Shown: piece by piece, positions 25,980 through 35,392 of the stretch
Layout: every line of letters starts with the position of its first letter
How positions within the stretch are numbered: position 1 is the first letter of the stretch
From: Nitrospirota bacterium
GTDB lineage: Bacteria; Nitrospirota; Thermodesulfovibrionia; Thermodesulfovibrionales; Dissulfurispiraceae
NCBI GenBank assembly: GCA_015233655.1
Contig: JADFXI010000011.1
Span: 1 to 42,529, forward strand
Direction: 5' to 3'
DNA length: 42,529 nucleotides
The notes under the pieces: generated by a model
Told to the model about the DNA's origin: nothing
What the model saw: the letters and a program-made list of their open reading frames with translations, nothing else
The model's database searches: none
Program-made: the position numbers and the translations under genes

Positions 25980-25987
25980 AGCAGCGA

Positions 25988-26614
25988 TCAGGAACTCTTT
26001 CCAGCCGCGGCCTTTGCGCGTTCGATGAAAAGCCGCATCTTCTTGAGGTCTTTCTTGCCCTTTTTTTCTTCTATCCCGCTGCTGACATCAACTGCATAGG
26101 GCGCTACCCGTGCGATCGCGCGCTCGATATTGTCCGGATTAAGCCCGCCTGAGAGAATTATTTTGCCGAACCGCTTTGCTTCGACAGCGATGTCCCAATT
26201 AAATATCTGTCCCGTGCCGCCGAAGTGGCCGGGGGAAAAGGTGTCCAGTAGAAAGGCTGAAACTTTGCTCCACTCTTCGAGCGGTCTAAGGTCCGTAAAG
26301 TCCTTCACCCTGAGTGCCCTGATGACGCGGTGCCATGCAGCACACATTTCAGGGCTTTCATCGCCGTGGAGCTGAAGGACGTCAATTCCTGCCACCTTCA
26401 TAACATCTATTATTTTTTGCTGCGCTTCATTGGCAAAGACACCGATCGTAGTAATAAAAGGAGGCAGGCAGCATGTTATCTCGCGTGCTTTTTCGGGAAG
26501 AATGTATCTGGGGCTGCCAGGATAAAATACAAAGCCGAGCGCGTCGGCACCGTAATCCACCGCAGCCAGTGCGTCTTCCATGTTGGTAATCCCGCATATT
26601 TTTATGCGTACCAT
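25988..26614 (-). CDS. trpF: phosphoribosylanthranilate isomerase
   Basis: A 208-residue TrpF, catalysing the Amadori rearrangement in tryptophan synthesis. KICGIT at 5-10 carries the catalytic Cys7. FVFYPGSPRYI, LLDTFSPGHFGGTG (with the catalytic Asp) and the C-terminal DVSSGIE are all present. Length is typical. In many bacteria trpF lies just upstream of trpB on the same strand; here it is inverted and divergent from trpBA, with about 160 nt between, and must use its own promoter. Confidence 0.94.
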   Translation of the reverse strand: MVRIKICGITNMEDALAAVDYGADALGFVFYPGSPRYILPEKAREITCCLPPFITTIGVFANEAQQKIIDVMKVAGIDVLQLHGDESPEMCAAWHRVIRALRVKDFTDLRPLEEWSKVSAFLLDTFSPGHFGGTGQIFNWDIAVEAKRFGKIILSGGLNPDNIERAIARVAPYAVDVSSGIEEKKGKKDLKKMRLFIERAKAAAGKSS

Positions 26615-26711
26615 AGTTCATTATATCAGGGCATTCAGAATAATTGGAAATCCGGCCGTTCGGCAGTTTCGGAGCGACTTAATTCAGCCTTACCAGCCAG
26701 TGCGTCCACTA

Positions 26712-26720
26712 TGATATAAT
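26712..26720 (+). promoter_or_regulatory. extended -10 promoter upstream of trpB
   Basis: TGATATAAT: TG at 26712-26713, one base, then TATAAT at 26715-26720. A weak TTACCA lies at 26690-26695, 19 nt upstream. It probably drives the trpB-trpA-accD-folC operon. No attenuator-like Trp-rich leader is visible. Confidence 0.5.
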
Positions 26721-26765
26721 AATCAATCCAGAAGGGTTTTCATGCCCTGGTCAAAAAAGTTCCCC

Positions 26766-26771
26766 GGAGGA
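26766..26771 (+). promoter_or_regulatory. strong ribosome binding site before an ATT codon (trpB)
   Basis: GGAGGA at 26766-26771 is followed after a short A-rich spacer by ATT at 26777 in the trpB frame. No ATG, GTG or TTG lies in this frame between here and conserved TrpB sequence. It decides the trpB start proposed here. Confidence 0.55.
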
Positions 26772-26776
26772 AGAAA

Positions 26777-27973
26777 ATTAAGAAGTCTCCTGATAAAAGA
26801 GGTTATTTCGGTTATTATGGCGGCAGATTTGCGCCTGAAACCCTTATCCCTGCGCTTGAGGAACTTGAGGAGTCTTATACTAAAGCCGGCAAGGATGCCT
26901 CGTTTCAAAAAGAACTCCGGCATCTGCAGTCTACCTATATAGGTCGGCCGACACCTCTTTATTTTGCCAAGCGGCTCACCGAAAAGCTCGGAGGGGCCAA
27001 AATATATTTGAAACGTGAAGACCTCGCGCATACCGGTGCTCACAAAATCAATAATGCTCTGGGACAGGCCCTCCTTGCAAAGAGAATGGGCAAGACGCGG
27101 CTTATAGCTGAAACCGGTGCAGGACAGCATGGGGTGGCGACCGCAACCGGCGCGGCCCTGGTCGGACTTGAATGCGAAATATATATGGGAACGATCGATG
27201 TCCAGAGACAGGCGCTGAATGTATTCAGGATGAAACTGCTGGGCGCAAAGGTCAGAGAGGTCGACATAGGCTCAAAGACACTGAAAGACGCTATTAATGA
27301 AGCGCTCCGGGACTGGACCACAAATGTCCGCAATACGCATTATGTGCTCGGGACAGTTTTTGGCCCTCACCCTTTCCCGATGATGGTCAGGGATTTTCAG
27401 GCAATTATAGGCAAAGAAGCAGCATCGCAGATTATGAAAGCCGAAGGCCGGATGCCGGACTGCCTGATTGCCTGTGTCGGTGGCGGCAGCAACGCGATAG
27501 GTTTGTTTAATGAATTCCTGGACACCGGTATCAGGATGATAGGCGTGGAAGCAGGCGGCACCGGGATCGAATCAGGGGCGCATGCGGCCCGATTTGCCGG
27601 GGGATCAAAAGGCGTCCTGCAGGGATGCAAGACCTATCTGCTGCAGGATGCGGACGGTAATGTGCTCGATACCCACTCTGTGTCCGCAGGACTCGACTAT
27701 GCCTCTGTCGGGCCGCAGCATGCTCATTTAATGGAGTCTGGACGTGTACAATACACAAACGCGACTGATGAAGAAGCCCTTGCCGCATTCAAAATGCTCT
27801 CATTTGCCGAGGGGATAATCCCGGCACTCGAATCCGCCCATGCCGTTGCAGAGGCGATCAAGCGTGCGCCGGAGATGCCGCAGGACAATATCATTATTGT
27901 TAATCTTTCAGGCCGTGGAGACAAGGATGTGCAGCAGGTGGCAAAAATAAAGGGAATTAATCTTTGCGAGTAA
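26777..27973 (+). CDS. trpB: tryptophan synthase beta chain, rare ATT start or frameshift
   Basis: TrpB condenses indole and serine to tryptophan in a complex with TrpA. Conserved sequence begins at [20 protein letters not shown], well upstream of the first in-frame ATG (27008), which would delete about 75 essential residues. From ATT at 26777 the protein is 398 residues, the family's normal length. The PLP lysine is K90 in HKINNALGQ, and GGGSNAIG binds phosphate. Either ATT initiates, helped by GGAGGA, or the upstream ATG at 26742 (MPWSKK, another frame) is the real start and one A is missing from an A-run. The gene is followed immediately by trpA. Confidence 0.9.
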   Translation: MKKSPDKRGYFGYYGGRFAPETLIPALEELEESYTKAGKDASFQKELRHLQSTYIGRPTPLYFAKRLTEKLGGAKIYLKREDLAHTGAHKINNALGQALLAKRMGKTRLIAETGAGQHGVATATGAALVGLECEIYMGTIDVQRQALNVFRMKLLGAKVREVDIGSKTLKDAINEALRDWTTNVRNTHYVLGTVFGPHPFPMMVRDFQAIIGKEAASQIMKAEGRMPDCLIACVGGGSNAIGLFNEFLDTGIRMIGVEAGGTGIESGAHAARFAGGSKGVLQGCKTYLLQDADGNVLDTHSVSAGLDYASVGPQHAHLMESGRVQYTNATDEEALAAFKMLSFAEGIIPALESAHAVAEAIKRAPEMPQDNIIIVNLSGRGDKDVQQVAKIKGINLCE

Positions 27974-27974
27974 A

Positions 27975-28769
27975 ATGAAAAAAACAAAAATCTCCGCATT
28001 ATTCGAAAAACTCAGGGCAGAGGGCAAGAAGGCATTCATACCTTATATTATGGCAGGCGATCCCAACCCGGATGAGACCCTGAATTACACCCTGCTGCTG
28101 GAACGGTGCGGGGCTGATATCATAGAGCTTGGAGTGCCTTTCTCTGACCCACTCGCTGACGGTCCGACCATTCAGAAGGCCGCGGGACGGGCCCTCAAGT
28201 CAGGGACAACGCTTACAAAAGTGCTCGCGCTAGTTAAGGAGATAAGACAGCATACCGCGATCCCTCTGATCCTCATGACGTACTACAACCCGGTATTCAA
28301 ATATGGGGAAGCGCGATTTATTCAAGACTCGGTCGAGGCAGGTGTTGACGGCGTTATCATTCCGGACCTCCCGCCAGAAGAGGCGAAAGAGTTCATAAAG
28401 CTTTCGCATCGCTCTATTTCAGGCAGGCAATTGGATACTGTTTTTCTGGTTGCTCCGACCTCGACACAGAGTAGAATCAAAAAAATAACAGCCGCAAGCA
28501 GCGGTTTTGTATATTATGTGTCCATGACCGGTATTACAGGTTCAAAACTGGAGCTTGATGAGAAAGTCAGGGGCCACTTAAACCTGGTCAGGCAGACCAC
28601 TGATAAACCGATCGCTGTAGGTTTCGGCATCGCGACCCCAGAGCAGGCGCGAACAGTTGCGCAGTTAGCGGACGGCGTCATTGTCGGGAGCGCTATCGTG
28701 AAAGTCTTTAACGAAAGCCCTGAAAAAGCCGAACACTTTATCAGGGGATTAAGGGAGGCAATAAGTTGA
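27975..28769 (+). CDS. trpA: tryptophan synthase alpha chain
   Basis: A 264-residue TIM-barrel enzyme splitting indole-3-glycerol phosphate into indole, which is channelled to TrpB, and glyceraldehyde 3-phosphate. Catalytic E51 and D62 lie in ELGVPFSDPLADGP. FIPYIMAGDP near 21-30 and the phosphate-binding GFGIATPEQ and DGVIVGSAIV regions near the end are intact. It starts one nt after the trpB stop, so expression is coupled. A downstream inverted repeat (28774-28781 with 28804-28811) separates it from accD but lacks a T-tract. Confidence 0.95.
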   Translation: MKKTKISALFEKLRAEGKKAFIPYIMAGDPNPDETLNYTLLLERCGADIIELGVPFSDPLADGPTIQKAAGRALKSGTTLTKVLALVKEIRQHTAIPLILMTYYNPVFKYGEARFIQDSVEAGVDGVIIPDLPPEEAKEFIKLSHRSISGRQLDTVFLVAPTSTQSRIKKITAASSGFVYYVSMTGITGSKLELDEKVRGHLNLVRQTTDKPIAVGFGIATPEQARTVAQLADGVIVGSAIVKVFNESPEKAEHFIRGLREAIS

Positions 28770-28832
28770 TGCATTATAGCGTTTGTGGCCTTAGTATTAG
28801 CTTCGCTATAAAGCCCAACTTTGTGACGTCAT

Positions 28833-29681
28833 ATGACCTGGTTTAAGAAAAAAAAGGAAATAAAGACTGACAAGAAAGTAAAAATCCCGGAAGGGTTATG
28901 GATTAAATGCGATAGTTGCAAAGAGATAATATATAAGAAGGAAATTGAGAAGAATTTCCAGGTCTGTCCAAAATGCAACTACCACTTCAGGATCAGCGCA
29001 ACCGAACGCATACAGTTCATAGCTGATGAAGGCAGCTTTGTCGAAATCGACAGTGACCTCGCTACTACGGATCCTCTCGAATTTAAAGACTCCATTTCGT
29101 ACAAAGAGCGGCTTGAGGAAAACTTCAGGAAGAGCGGCCTTAAAGAAGCAGTCATATATGGAAACGCCACAATAAACGGTATGCCTGTTGTCGTGGCCAT
29201 CATGGATTTTTCTTTTATGGGCGGAAGCATGGGATCTGTAGTGGGTGAGAAAATATCCAGGGCAGCGGAACTTGCGCTTGAGCAGAGAATGCCCCTTTTA
29301 ACCGTTTCATCTTCCGGCGGCGCACGCATGCAGGAGGGTATGTTCTCGCTTATGCAGATGGCCAAAGTGTCGGCTGCCGTAGGAAAATTAAAGGAAATCG
29401 ACATGCCGTATATTTCCATTCTCGCCGACCCTACTTTTGGAGGGGTTACTGCGAGCTTCGCCATGCTGGGCGATATTATTATTGCCGAGCCGAAAAGCCT
29501 TATCGGGTTTGCCGGCCCTCGTGTAATCGAGCAGACCATCAAGCAACAATTGCCGGAGACCTTTCAGCGGGCAGAGTTCGTGCTTGAACATGGCATGATA
29601 GATCTCGTAGTAGACAGGAAAGAACTAAAAAACACTATTTACACTTTGCTCCAACATTTGACCTCCCCTGTCCAGGAATGA
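28833..29681 (+). CDS. accD: acetyl-CoA carboxylase carboxyltransferase beta subunit
   Basis: A 282-residue AccD, transferring carboxyl from carboxybiotin to acetyl-CoA for fatty-acid synthesis, together with AccA (not in the window). The N-terminal zinc ribbon has C26, C29, C45 and C48. The crotonase-like core includes SSSGGARMQEGMFSLMQMAK and DPTFGGVTASFAMLGD. The trpBA-accD-folC order is common in bacteria. It overlaps folC by four bases (ATGA). Confidence 0.96.
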   Translation: MTWFKKKKEIKTDKKVKIPEGLWIKCDSCKEIIYKKEIEKNFQVCPKCNYHFRISATERIQFIADEGSFVEIDSDLATTDPLEFKDSISYKERLEENFRKSGLKEAVIYGNATINGMPVVVAIMDFSFMGGSMGSVVGEKISRAAELALEQRMPLLTVSSSGGARMQEGMFSLMQMAKVSAAVGKLKEIDMPYISILADPTFGGVTASFAMLGDIIIAEPKSLIGFAGPRVIEQTIKQQLPETFQRAEFVLEHGMIDLVVDRKELKNTIYTLLQHLTSPVQE

Positions 29682-31024
29682 TGAGTTATACAAGTGCTGT
29701 AAGCTACCTGTATGACTTGCAGAAGCACAGCATAAAACTCGGCCTCGAAAGGACAGAGAAGCTCCTTACCGCTCTTGGTGAACCTCAACGCCGGTTCCGT
29801 TCCGTACATGTTGCAGGCACGAACGGAAAAGGCTCTACTGCCGCGATGATAGCCTCCATGCTTATGGCCGATGGTTTCAACGTGGGACTCTTCACTTCGC
29901 CGCACATGGTCAGCTTTACGGAAAGGGTCCGCATAAACAATGTTCAAATTTCCGAGGCCGATGTGGTCCAGCTGACGGAAGAGATCAAGGAATTCGCCGC
30001 CGGGATCGCTCCTCAATCCGGAGAGCTGACTTTTTTTGAATTTGTGACCGCTATGGCATTCCTGTATTTTGCCAGGAACAATGTCGATTGGGCCGTAGTC
30101 GAAGTCGGCATGGGCGGCAGGCTCGATGCGACCAATCTGATAACGCCTGCTGTTTCCGTTATCACCGCTATCAGCTATGATCACAGAGAGTTTCTCGGAG
30201 ACACTCTTGCTGACATCGCATCGGAAAAGGCCGGGATCATAAAGACTAATGTCCCGGTCGTTTGTTCAAGCCAGGAGCCAGTAGTGGAGCAGATCATCCG
30301 CAGTAAAGCATCTTTGTCCTCATCCGCTCTTTTCTTATATGGCGCCGACTTCAGCGGCAGACTGAAATCGACTGGCTTGACGGGTACCACATTCGATTAC
30401 GACGACGGCGACCATATTTTTGCTGATTTGTATACTCCGCTTGCAGGAGAACACCAGGTAATCAATGCCTGTCTTGCGGTCAAGGCATTTTTGAACTGCA
30501 TGTCCGGCCCTCGCAGACAGACGCCTGACGCTGTCAGGGAAGGACTGGCTGCCGTGCAGTGGCCTGGAAGGCTCGAACTCGTGCAAGGCCGGCCTATACT
30601 GCTGGATGGGGCCCACAACCCTAAGGCCGCTAACGCCCTCTCTGAATTCATACGGAAACACCTGGCGAAGTACCGTATAATCCTGATCGCCGGCATAATG
30701 GCGGACAAGGACATCGCCGGCATACTTTCCCCCCTTCTTCCCCTCGCATCGGATATAATATTTACCGCGCCCAATTATGGCAGATCAGCGCCGCCTGGAC
30801 TGCTGTCCGAGCATGCCGCATCGCTCGGGTTTCAGTCTAAAGTTGCCTCAACAATAAGTGCTGCAATGTCACTGGCCATGGACGCCGCTTTCGCCCCGCA
30901 GCCCGGGCAGCAGGCCCCGGCGCTTATTGTAATTACCGGCTCTTTTTTCACTGTCGGCGAGGCCAAAGAACTTCTTGGGGAAAAGGCCGTACTCGGAGAT
31001 TTAAGGGAAGGCTACAGCAGATGA
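29678..31024 (+). CDS. folC: folylpolyglutamate/dihydrofolate synthase
   Basis: A 448-residue Mur-ligase-family enzyme adding glutamate to folates, and often also making dihydrofolate. The ATP loop is GTNGKGST at 47-54; GMGGRLDATN, a YDH motif and LDGAHNPKAA are the other hallmarks. Two adjacent ATG codons (29678 and 29681) are possible starts. The folate link is of interest because the same window encodes tetrahydrofolate-dependent MetF and MetV. It overlaps lptD by four bases. Confidence 0.94.
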   Translation: MMSYTSAVSYLYDLQKHSIKLGLERTEKLLTALGEPQRRFRSVHVAGTNGKGSTAAMIASMLMADGFNVGLFTSPHMVSFTERVRINNVQISEADVVQLTEEIKEFAAGIAPQSGELTFFEFVTAMAFLYFARNNVDWAVVEVGMGGRLDATNLITPAVSVITAISYDHREFLGDTLADIASEKAGIIKTNVPVVCSSQEPVVEQIIRSKASLSSSALFLYGADFSGRLKSTGLTGTTFDYDDGDHIFADLYTPLAGEHQVINACLAVKAFLNCMSGPRRQTPDAVREGLAAVQWPGRLELVQGRPILLDGAHNPKAANALSEFIRKHLAKYRIILIAGIMADKDIAGILSPLLPLASDIIFTAPNYGRSAPPGLLSEHAASLGFQSKVASTISAAMSLAMDAAFAPQPGQQAPALIVITGSFFTVGEAKELLGEKAVLGDLREGYSR

Positions 31025-33222
31025 GAAATTGGAAACAGGACATAGGAAAAATCGTATGCGCTTCAGTTAAGAAAGCGCAGCTGCCGGTTTATATTTTTTT
31101 CTTATCTTTCTTAATGTCTTATTCATCTGTTGCATTGGCCGCAACACCTGCAACTATTACAGCAGACTTTATGGAACACTTTAAGGACGAAGATAAATAT
31201 GTAGCAACCGGCAACGTCATACTCAAAAATGATAAAACCGTGGTCCATGCAGACAGGGCGGTCCTTTTCGAAAAGGCGGCGCATGTCGAGGCAGAGGGCC
31301 ATGTGATTTATGAGGACGAGACCACTTTGATCAATGCTGAACGGGCTGAGTTGAACCTAGATACCCGGACCGGCAAAATGTACAATGCACTTATACTGCT
31401 GAAAGATCAAAAGTCTCTCGAAAAGAAAAGAACAAAAATTGATTTCTGGATCAACAGCGACAAAGTCGAAAAGATCAATGACACGCACTACTATGCATCC
31501 ACAGCGACCTTTACTACATGCGAAACAATAGCCGAAACCGAAGGGCGCTACCAGGCCCCTCTCGAAAACAAGGCTTTTGCTCCTGACAATCCTGACTGGT
31601 GCTTTAAAGGGAGCAACGTCGATATTCTCATCGGCGACAGAATTGCCGGCAAGGACATGGTTTACCGCGTTAAGGGACAGCCGCTTATATATTTCCCTTA
31701 TTTCCGCATGCCTGACACCGACCGCCAGACAGGGCTGATATACCCGCTGCTGGGTCATTCAAATACAAAAGGCTACGAGTTCAGCCCTGAGTTTTTCTGG
31801 GCCATCGACGAAAATAAGGACGCGACGCTCTCGCTCGATTATTTCAGCAAACGCGGCGTTGGCGAAGGGCTTGAATACAGATACCTCGATATCGATGACA
31901 AGGGCAAATGGTATGCGTACCACCTCGGCGACAGACAGGAGAAGAAAGACTATTTTGTATTTAAGGGCATGCATGATCAGAAGTTCGGCGATGTAAAAGT
32001 ATGGGCTGACATTAATTATGTGAATCAATGGGATTATTATAATCAATTTGCCCCTAACCGAGACAGCAGGATTGAGCGTTATACCCAGTCATCGGCTGAG
32101 ATTTCGGTGCCTTTCAGTAATTCGCGGGCTTACCTGCTCGGCCAGCACTGGGTAGACCTTCAGACCCCGCCCGCGCTGCAGACCCCGCCTCTGCCTTCGC
32201 AGCCTGTTCCCCAGCGGCTGCCGGAAGTCGGATATGTCATAAATCCGACAAATATAGGTCCGTTGTTATTTTCTATGAATACGAGCCTCGCTGATTTCAT
32301 GAGGACAGGCGACGTCAACGGCCAGAGACTAAATATAAACCCGAGGCTCTGGTATTCGTTCGGAGATGCTGTACAGGTATTTCAGTCGTTGTCCGGCCGC
32401 GAAACCGCCTATAACCTAGCGAACACAGAAAACACTTACAGCTCCAATCCGCACCGTGAAACTTTCCAGTACGATGCATATGCCCTGACTAGATTCGTCA
32501 AACAATATGAGTCAGGCACACATGTAATTGAGCCGTCGCTTTCATATACGCTAAGTCCAGGCTACTCGCACCCCCTGCCTCTTTTCGATTCAGTCGACAT
32601 CAATAATAATTATTACTATACCCAGCCCCTTGGCACATACGCTCTAATAAGCAGGACCTCGTTGGCCCAGTTTTCTGTTTTGAACCAGCTTTCGTTCAGG
32701 GATTTTTCTGTCTCGGCGAGGCTCATACAACCATATGCGTTCAATACGGTGGCGGCCCCGGGCCATGCGTTTCAGCCCACTTCGCTCGCGTTATGGGTGA
32801 CCAGCGGTCCTGTCAGTGTGAGCCTCAACGAGGTAGAGGACCTGAATACCATGAAAGAACAGAGTTCGACAGCAACTGTTTCATGGAAGTTGGCTGAAGG
32901 GACTACAATGTCGGTTTCCCGGTATTATGCCCTAACGGTCCCGGTCACAGAACAGTATAGCGCAGGTTTTGCAACTGCCCTCAGTAAGGCATGGACTGTT
33001 TTCGGCAACATGTGGTATGACCAGAACCAGGGAGGGTTTCGCGACTTCGCATTGCATACCGTTTATACGGCCCAATGCTGGGGCCTCGATCTGTTATTCC
33101 AGAGAAAGCCGCCCGATACCATACACCCGTCGGAGTACAGCCTTTCTTTTATGGTGCAGTTAAAAGGATTCGGCGGGTTAAAGCTCTATGAATATAGTTC
33201 TCAATTTCAACAAAAACAGTAA
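31021..33222 (+). CDS. lptD: LPS-assembly outer-membrane protein LptD
   Basis: A 733-residue LptD/OstA protein inserting LPS into the outer leaflet of the outer membrane. A signal peptide ends near residue 40 (SVALA-ATP). The periplasmic OstA/jellyroll part (TADFMEHFKDEDKYVATGNV and following) covers about 44-150. The rest is a beta-barrel with YFPYFRMPDTDRQTGLIYP, the typical LptD plug-barrel transition. Cys in TTC, DWC and QCWG could form the disulfides known for LptD. A proline-rich loop lies near residue 385. Its presence shows an LPS-bearing outer membrane and fits the glycan cluster. The last 35 nt overlap truB. Confidence 0.92.
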   Translation: MRNWKQDIGKIVCASVKKAQLPVYIFFLSFLMSYSSVALAATPATITADFMEHFKDEDKYVATGNVILKNDKTVVHADRAVLFEKAAHVEAEGHVIYEDETTLINAERAELNLDTRTGKMYNALILLKDQKSLEKKRTKIDFWINSDKVEKINDTHYYASTATFTTCETIAETEGRYQAPLENKAFAPDNPDWCFKGSNVDILIGDRIAGKDMVYRVKGQPLIYFPYFRMPDTDRQTGLIYPLLGHSNTKGYEFSPEFFWAIDENKDATLSLDYFSKRGVGEGLEYRYLDIDDKGKWYAYHLGDRQEKKDYFVFKGMHDQKFGDVKVWADINYVNQWDYYNQFAPNRDSRIERYTQSSAEISVPFSNSRAYLLGQHWVDLQTPPALQTPPLPSQPVPQRLPEVGYVINPTNIGPLLFSMNTSLADFMRTGDVNGQRLNINPRLWYSFGDAVQVFQSLSGRETAYNLANTENTYSSNPHRETFQYDAYALTRFVKQYESGTHVIEPSLSYTLSPGYSHPLPLFDSVDINNNYYYTQPLGTYALISRTSLAQFSVLNQLSFRDFSVSARLIQPYAFNTVAAPGHAFQPTSLALWVTSGPVSVSLNEVEDLNTMKEQSSTATVSWKLAEGTTMSVSRYYALTVPVTEQYSAGFATALSKAWTVFGNMWYDQNQGGFRDFALHTVYTAQCWGLDLLFQRKPPDTIHPSEYSLSFMVQLKGFGGLKLYEYSSQFQQKQ

Positions 33223-34072
33223 TATTACATCCCGTGACGCTGTTACCGCGGCCAAGAGGCTTTTCAAGGTCCGTAAAGCAGGACATGCAGGCACTCTCGA
33301 CCCGATTGCTACCGGCGTCCTGCTGATATGCTTTAACGAGGCGACCAAGATTACCGGTTACCTGTCGGACCTGAGCAAGGAATACATTGTAACTGCAAAG
33401 CTGGGCGAAGCTACCGACACTTACGACACTGAAGGCGCGATAACGCGCCGCGTAGCCGTTCCTGACATTTCCAGGAAGGAAATTGAAGCGACGCTGCAGA
33501 GATTTACCGGCGACATCGAACAGACGCCTCCAATGTTTTCGGCCATCAAAATGAACGGGAGGCCTCTATACGAACTTGCGAGAAAGGGGATCGAAGTTGA
33601 AAGAAGGCCGAGAGTCGTTGTCATTCATTCTCTCGAAATTCTCGAGATGAAACTTCCTTATCTTAGAATGAAGGCGGCTTGTTCCAAGGGGACTTATATC
33701 CGCTCCCTGTGCAATGATATCGGCAATGCCCTGGGAGTCGGGGCACATGTATTCGAACTCGTCAGGACCAGGATAGGGGATTTCACTCTTGAGAATGCCG
33801 CTGCATTGGATGAACTGCCTAACAAGACGGCTTCCCTGCACACGATCGATGATGCGCTCAAGCATCTGCGCGAGTTGGTCCTGGAGGGTAATGAGTACAC
33901 TCGCGCCATAAACGGCAACCCGGTCTCAATTGCGAGGGTGGCGAAACAGATTGGCAGCGACTGGGAGGGCCGGTCGCCTTTTGTGAGGCTAAGGAATACT
34001 GCAGGGAAGGTTTTCGGCATTGGAAAAGTTACGGCGGACTCGATTAAGATAGAAAGACTGTTCAATATTTAA
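33188..34072 (+). CDS. truB: tRNA pseudouridine-55 synthase
   Basis: A 294-residue TruB that forms pseudouridine 55 in the T-loop of tRNAs. GHAGTLDPIATGVLLIC at 32-48 holds catalytic D38. TYDTEGAIT, QTPPMFSAIKMNGRPLYELA and SKGTYIRSLCNDIG are standard motifs; a short PUA-like C-terminus follows. The ATG at 33188 lies inside lptD and aligns with the usual family N-terminus. It is normally found near rbfA and infB, so this position after lptD is less common. Confidence 0.94.
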   Translation: MNIVLNFNKNSNITSRDAVTAAKRLFKVRKAGHAGTLDPIATGVLLICFNEATKITGYLSDLSKEYIVTAKLGEATDTYDTEGAITRRVAVPDISRKEIEATLQRFTGDIEQTPPMFSAIKMNGRPLYELARKGIEVERRPRVVVIHSLEILEMKLPYLRMKAACSKGTYIRSLCNDIGNALGVGAHVFELVRTRIGDFTLENAAALDELPNKTASLHTIDDALKHLRELVLEGNEYTRAINGNPVSIARVAKQIGSDWEGRSPFVRLRNTAGKVFGIGKVTADSIKIERLFNI

Positions 34073-34096
34073 ATTTTACCGAGAGGAGAATAATTA

Positions 34097-35392
34097 ATGA
34101 TAGCCCGATATACCCGTCCTGAAATGGGAAAGCTTTGGGAACCGGCCAACAGGTTTCAGAAATGGCTTGAAGTTGAATTAGCGGTTTGTGAGGCCTGGGC
34201 GGAAATGGGCGAAATCCCTGCCGAGGCCCTTAAAGTCATCCGTGAAAAGGCCGTCTTCAGTATCGCCAGGATCGATGAGATCGAAATGACCGTCAAGCAT
34301 GATGTCATAGCTTTTCTCACCTCGGTAGCTGAAAAGGTAGGCCCGGAATCCAGGTTCATTCATAAGGGCCTCACGTCGTCAGATGTCGTGGATACTGCCC
34401 TTTCACTGCTCATGAGGCAGGCGGCCGACATCATAACTGATGATCTCAAGAAACTGATGACTGTTTTAAGAGAGCAGGCCTTTGTCCATAAGAACACGCC
34501 GTGCATGGGCCGGAGCCACGGCATTCACGCGGAACCCATGACATTCGGACTGAAGTTTGCTCTCTGGTACGAGGACTCAAAAAGAAATCTCAGGAGGATT
34601 GAGCAGGCGAAAAAGACCATAGAAGTCGGTAAGATTTCGGGTGCGGTCGGCACTTTTTCGAACATGCCGCCTCAATTAGAGGAACAGGTTTGCAGAAAAC
34701 TCGGCCTTCAGCCCGAGCCCGTTGCTACACAGGTCATTCAAAGGGACAGGCATGCTGAGTTTATGTCGGCACTGGCGCTCGTTGCCGGATGCATCGAAAA
34801 GATCGCGGTTGAAATAAGACATCTGCAGAGGACCGAGGTGCTTGAGGCAGAAGAACCTTTTACTACGGGACAGAAGGGCTCGTCAGCCATGCCCCACAAG
34901 CGAAACCCAATCGGCTCGGAGAATCTGTCAGGGCTTGCCCGCCTGGTCCGTTCAAACGCGTTTGCTGCGATGGAAGACATAGCCCTCTGGCATGAAAGAG
35001 ACATATCACACTCCTCTGTCGAAAGGATTATCATTCCTGACAGCACCATTCTTATTGATTACATGCTCGACCGTCTGACAGGAATATTGAAAGGCCTCCA
35101 GATTTATCCTCAAAAAATGCAGATGAATATCGATAAGAGCTATGGGCTTTACAATTCGCAGCGTGTCTTGCTAGCCCTTGTAGACAAGGGGGTTTCCCGC
35201 GAAGACGCTTATAGCTGGGTCCAGAGGAACGCGATGGAAAGCTGGGCCAAGGGGGTAAGCTTTATGAAACTTCTCCAGAAAGACAAGGACATAAAGACCC
35301 ATCTTTCTCCGCACGACATCGAGGCGTTGTTTGACCTCGAACACTATCTCAGGAATATTGAATTTATTTTCGACAGGGTTTTCAATGACTGA
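34097..35392 (+). CDS. purB: adenylosuccinate lyase
   Basis: A 431-residue PurB of the fumarase/aspartase superfamily. It removes fumarate from SAICAR and adenylosuccinate in purine synthesis. HKGLTSSDVVDTA, GRSHGIHAEPMTFG near 137-150 and the superfamily signature GSSAMPHKRNPIGSE near 261-275 are intact. Length is typical. GAGAGGAG precedes the ATG. Its stop overlaps the next gene's start region by eight bases. Confidence 0.96.
   Translation: MIARYTRPEMGKLWEPANRFQKWLEVELAVCEAWAEMGEIPAEALKVIREKAVFSIARIDEIEMTVKHDVIAFLTSVAEKVGPESRFIHKGLTSSDVVDTALSLLMRQAADIITDDLKKLMTVLREQAFVHKNTPCMGRSHGIHAEPMTFGLKFALWYEDSKRNLRRIEQAKKTIEVGKISGAVGTFSNMPPQLEEQVCRKLGLQPEPVATQVIQRDRHAEFMSALALVAGCIEKIAVEIRHLQRTEVLEAEEPFTTGQKGSSAMPHKRNPIGSENLSGLARLVRSNAFAAMEDIALWHERDISHSSVERIIIPDSTILIDYMLDRLTGILKGLQIYPQKMQMNIDKSYGLYNSQRVLLALVDKGVSREDAYSWVQRNAMESWAKGVSFMKLLQKDKDIKTHLSPHDIEALFDLEHYLRNIEFIFDRVFND

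Noticed and set aside
26742-26942. 66-residue ORF upstream of trpB
   Set aside because: Beyond its first dozen residues it is the wrong reading frame of trpB; only its ATG is of interest as a possible start if a base is missing.
27008-27973. trpB starting at ATG 27008
   Set aside because: This would remove the conserved N-terminal region ([10 protein letters not shown] onwards), which is intact in the same frame upstream.
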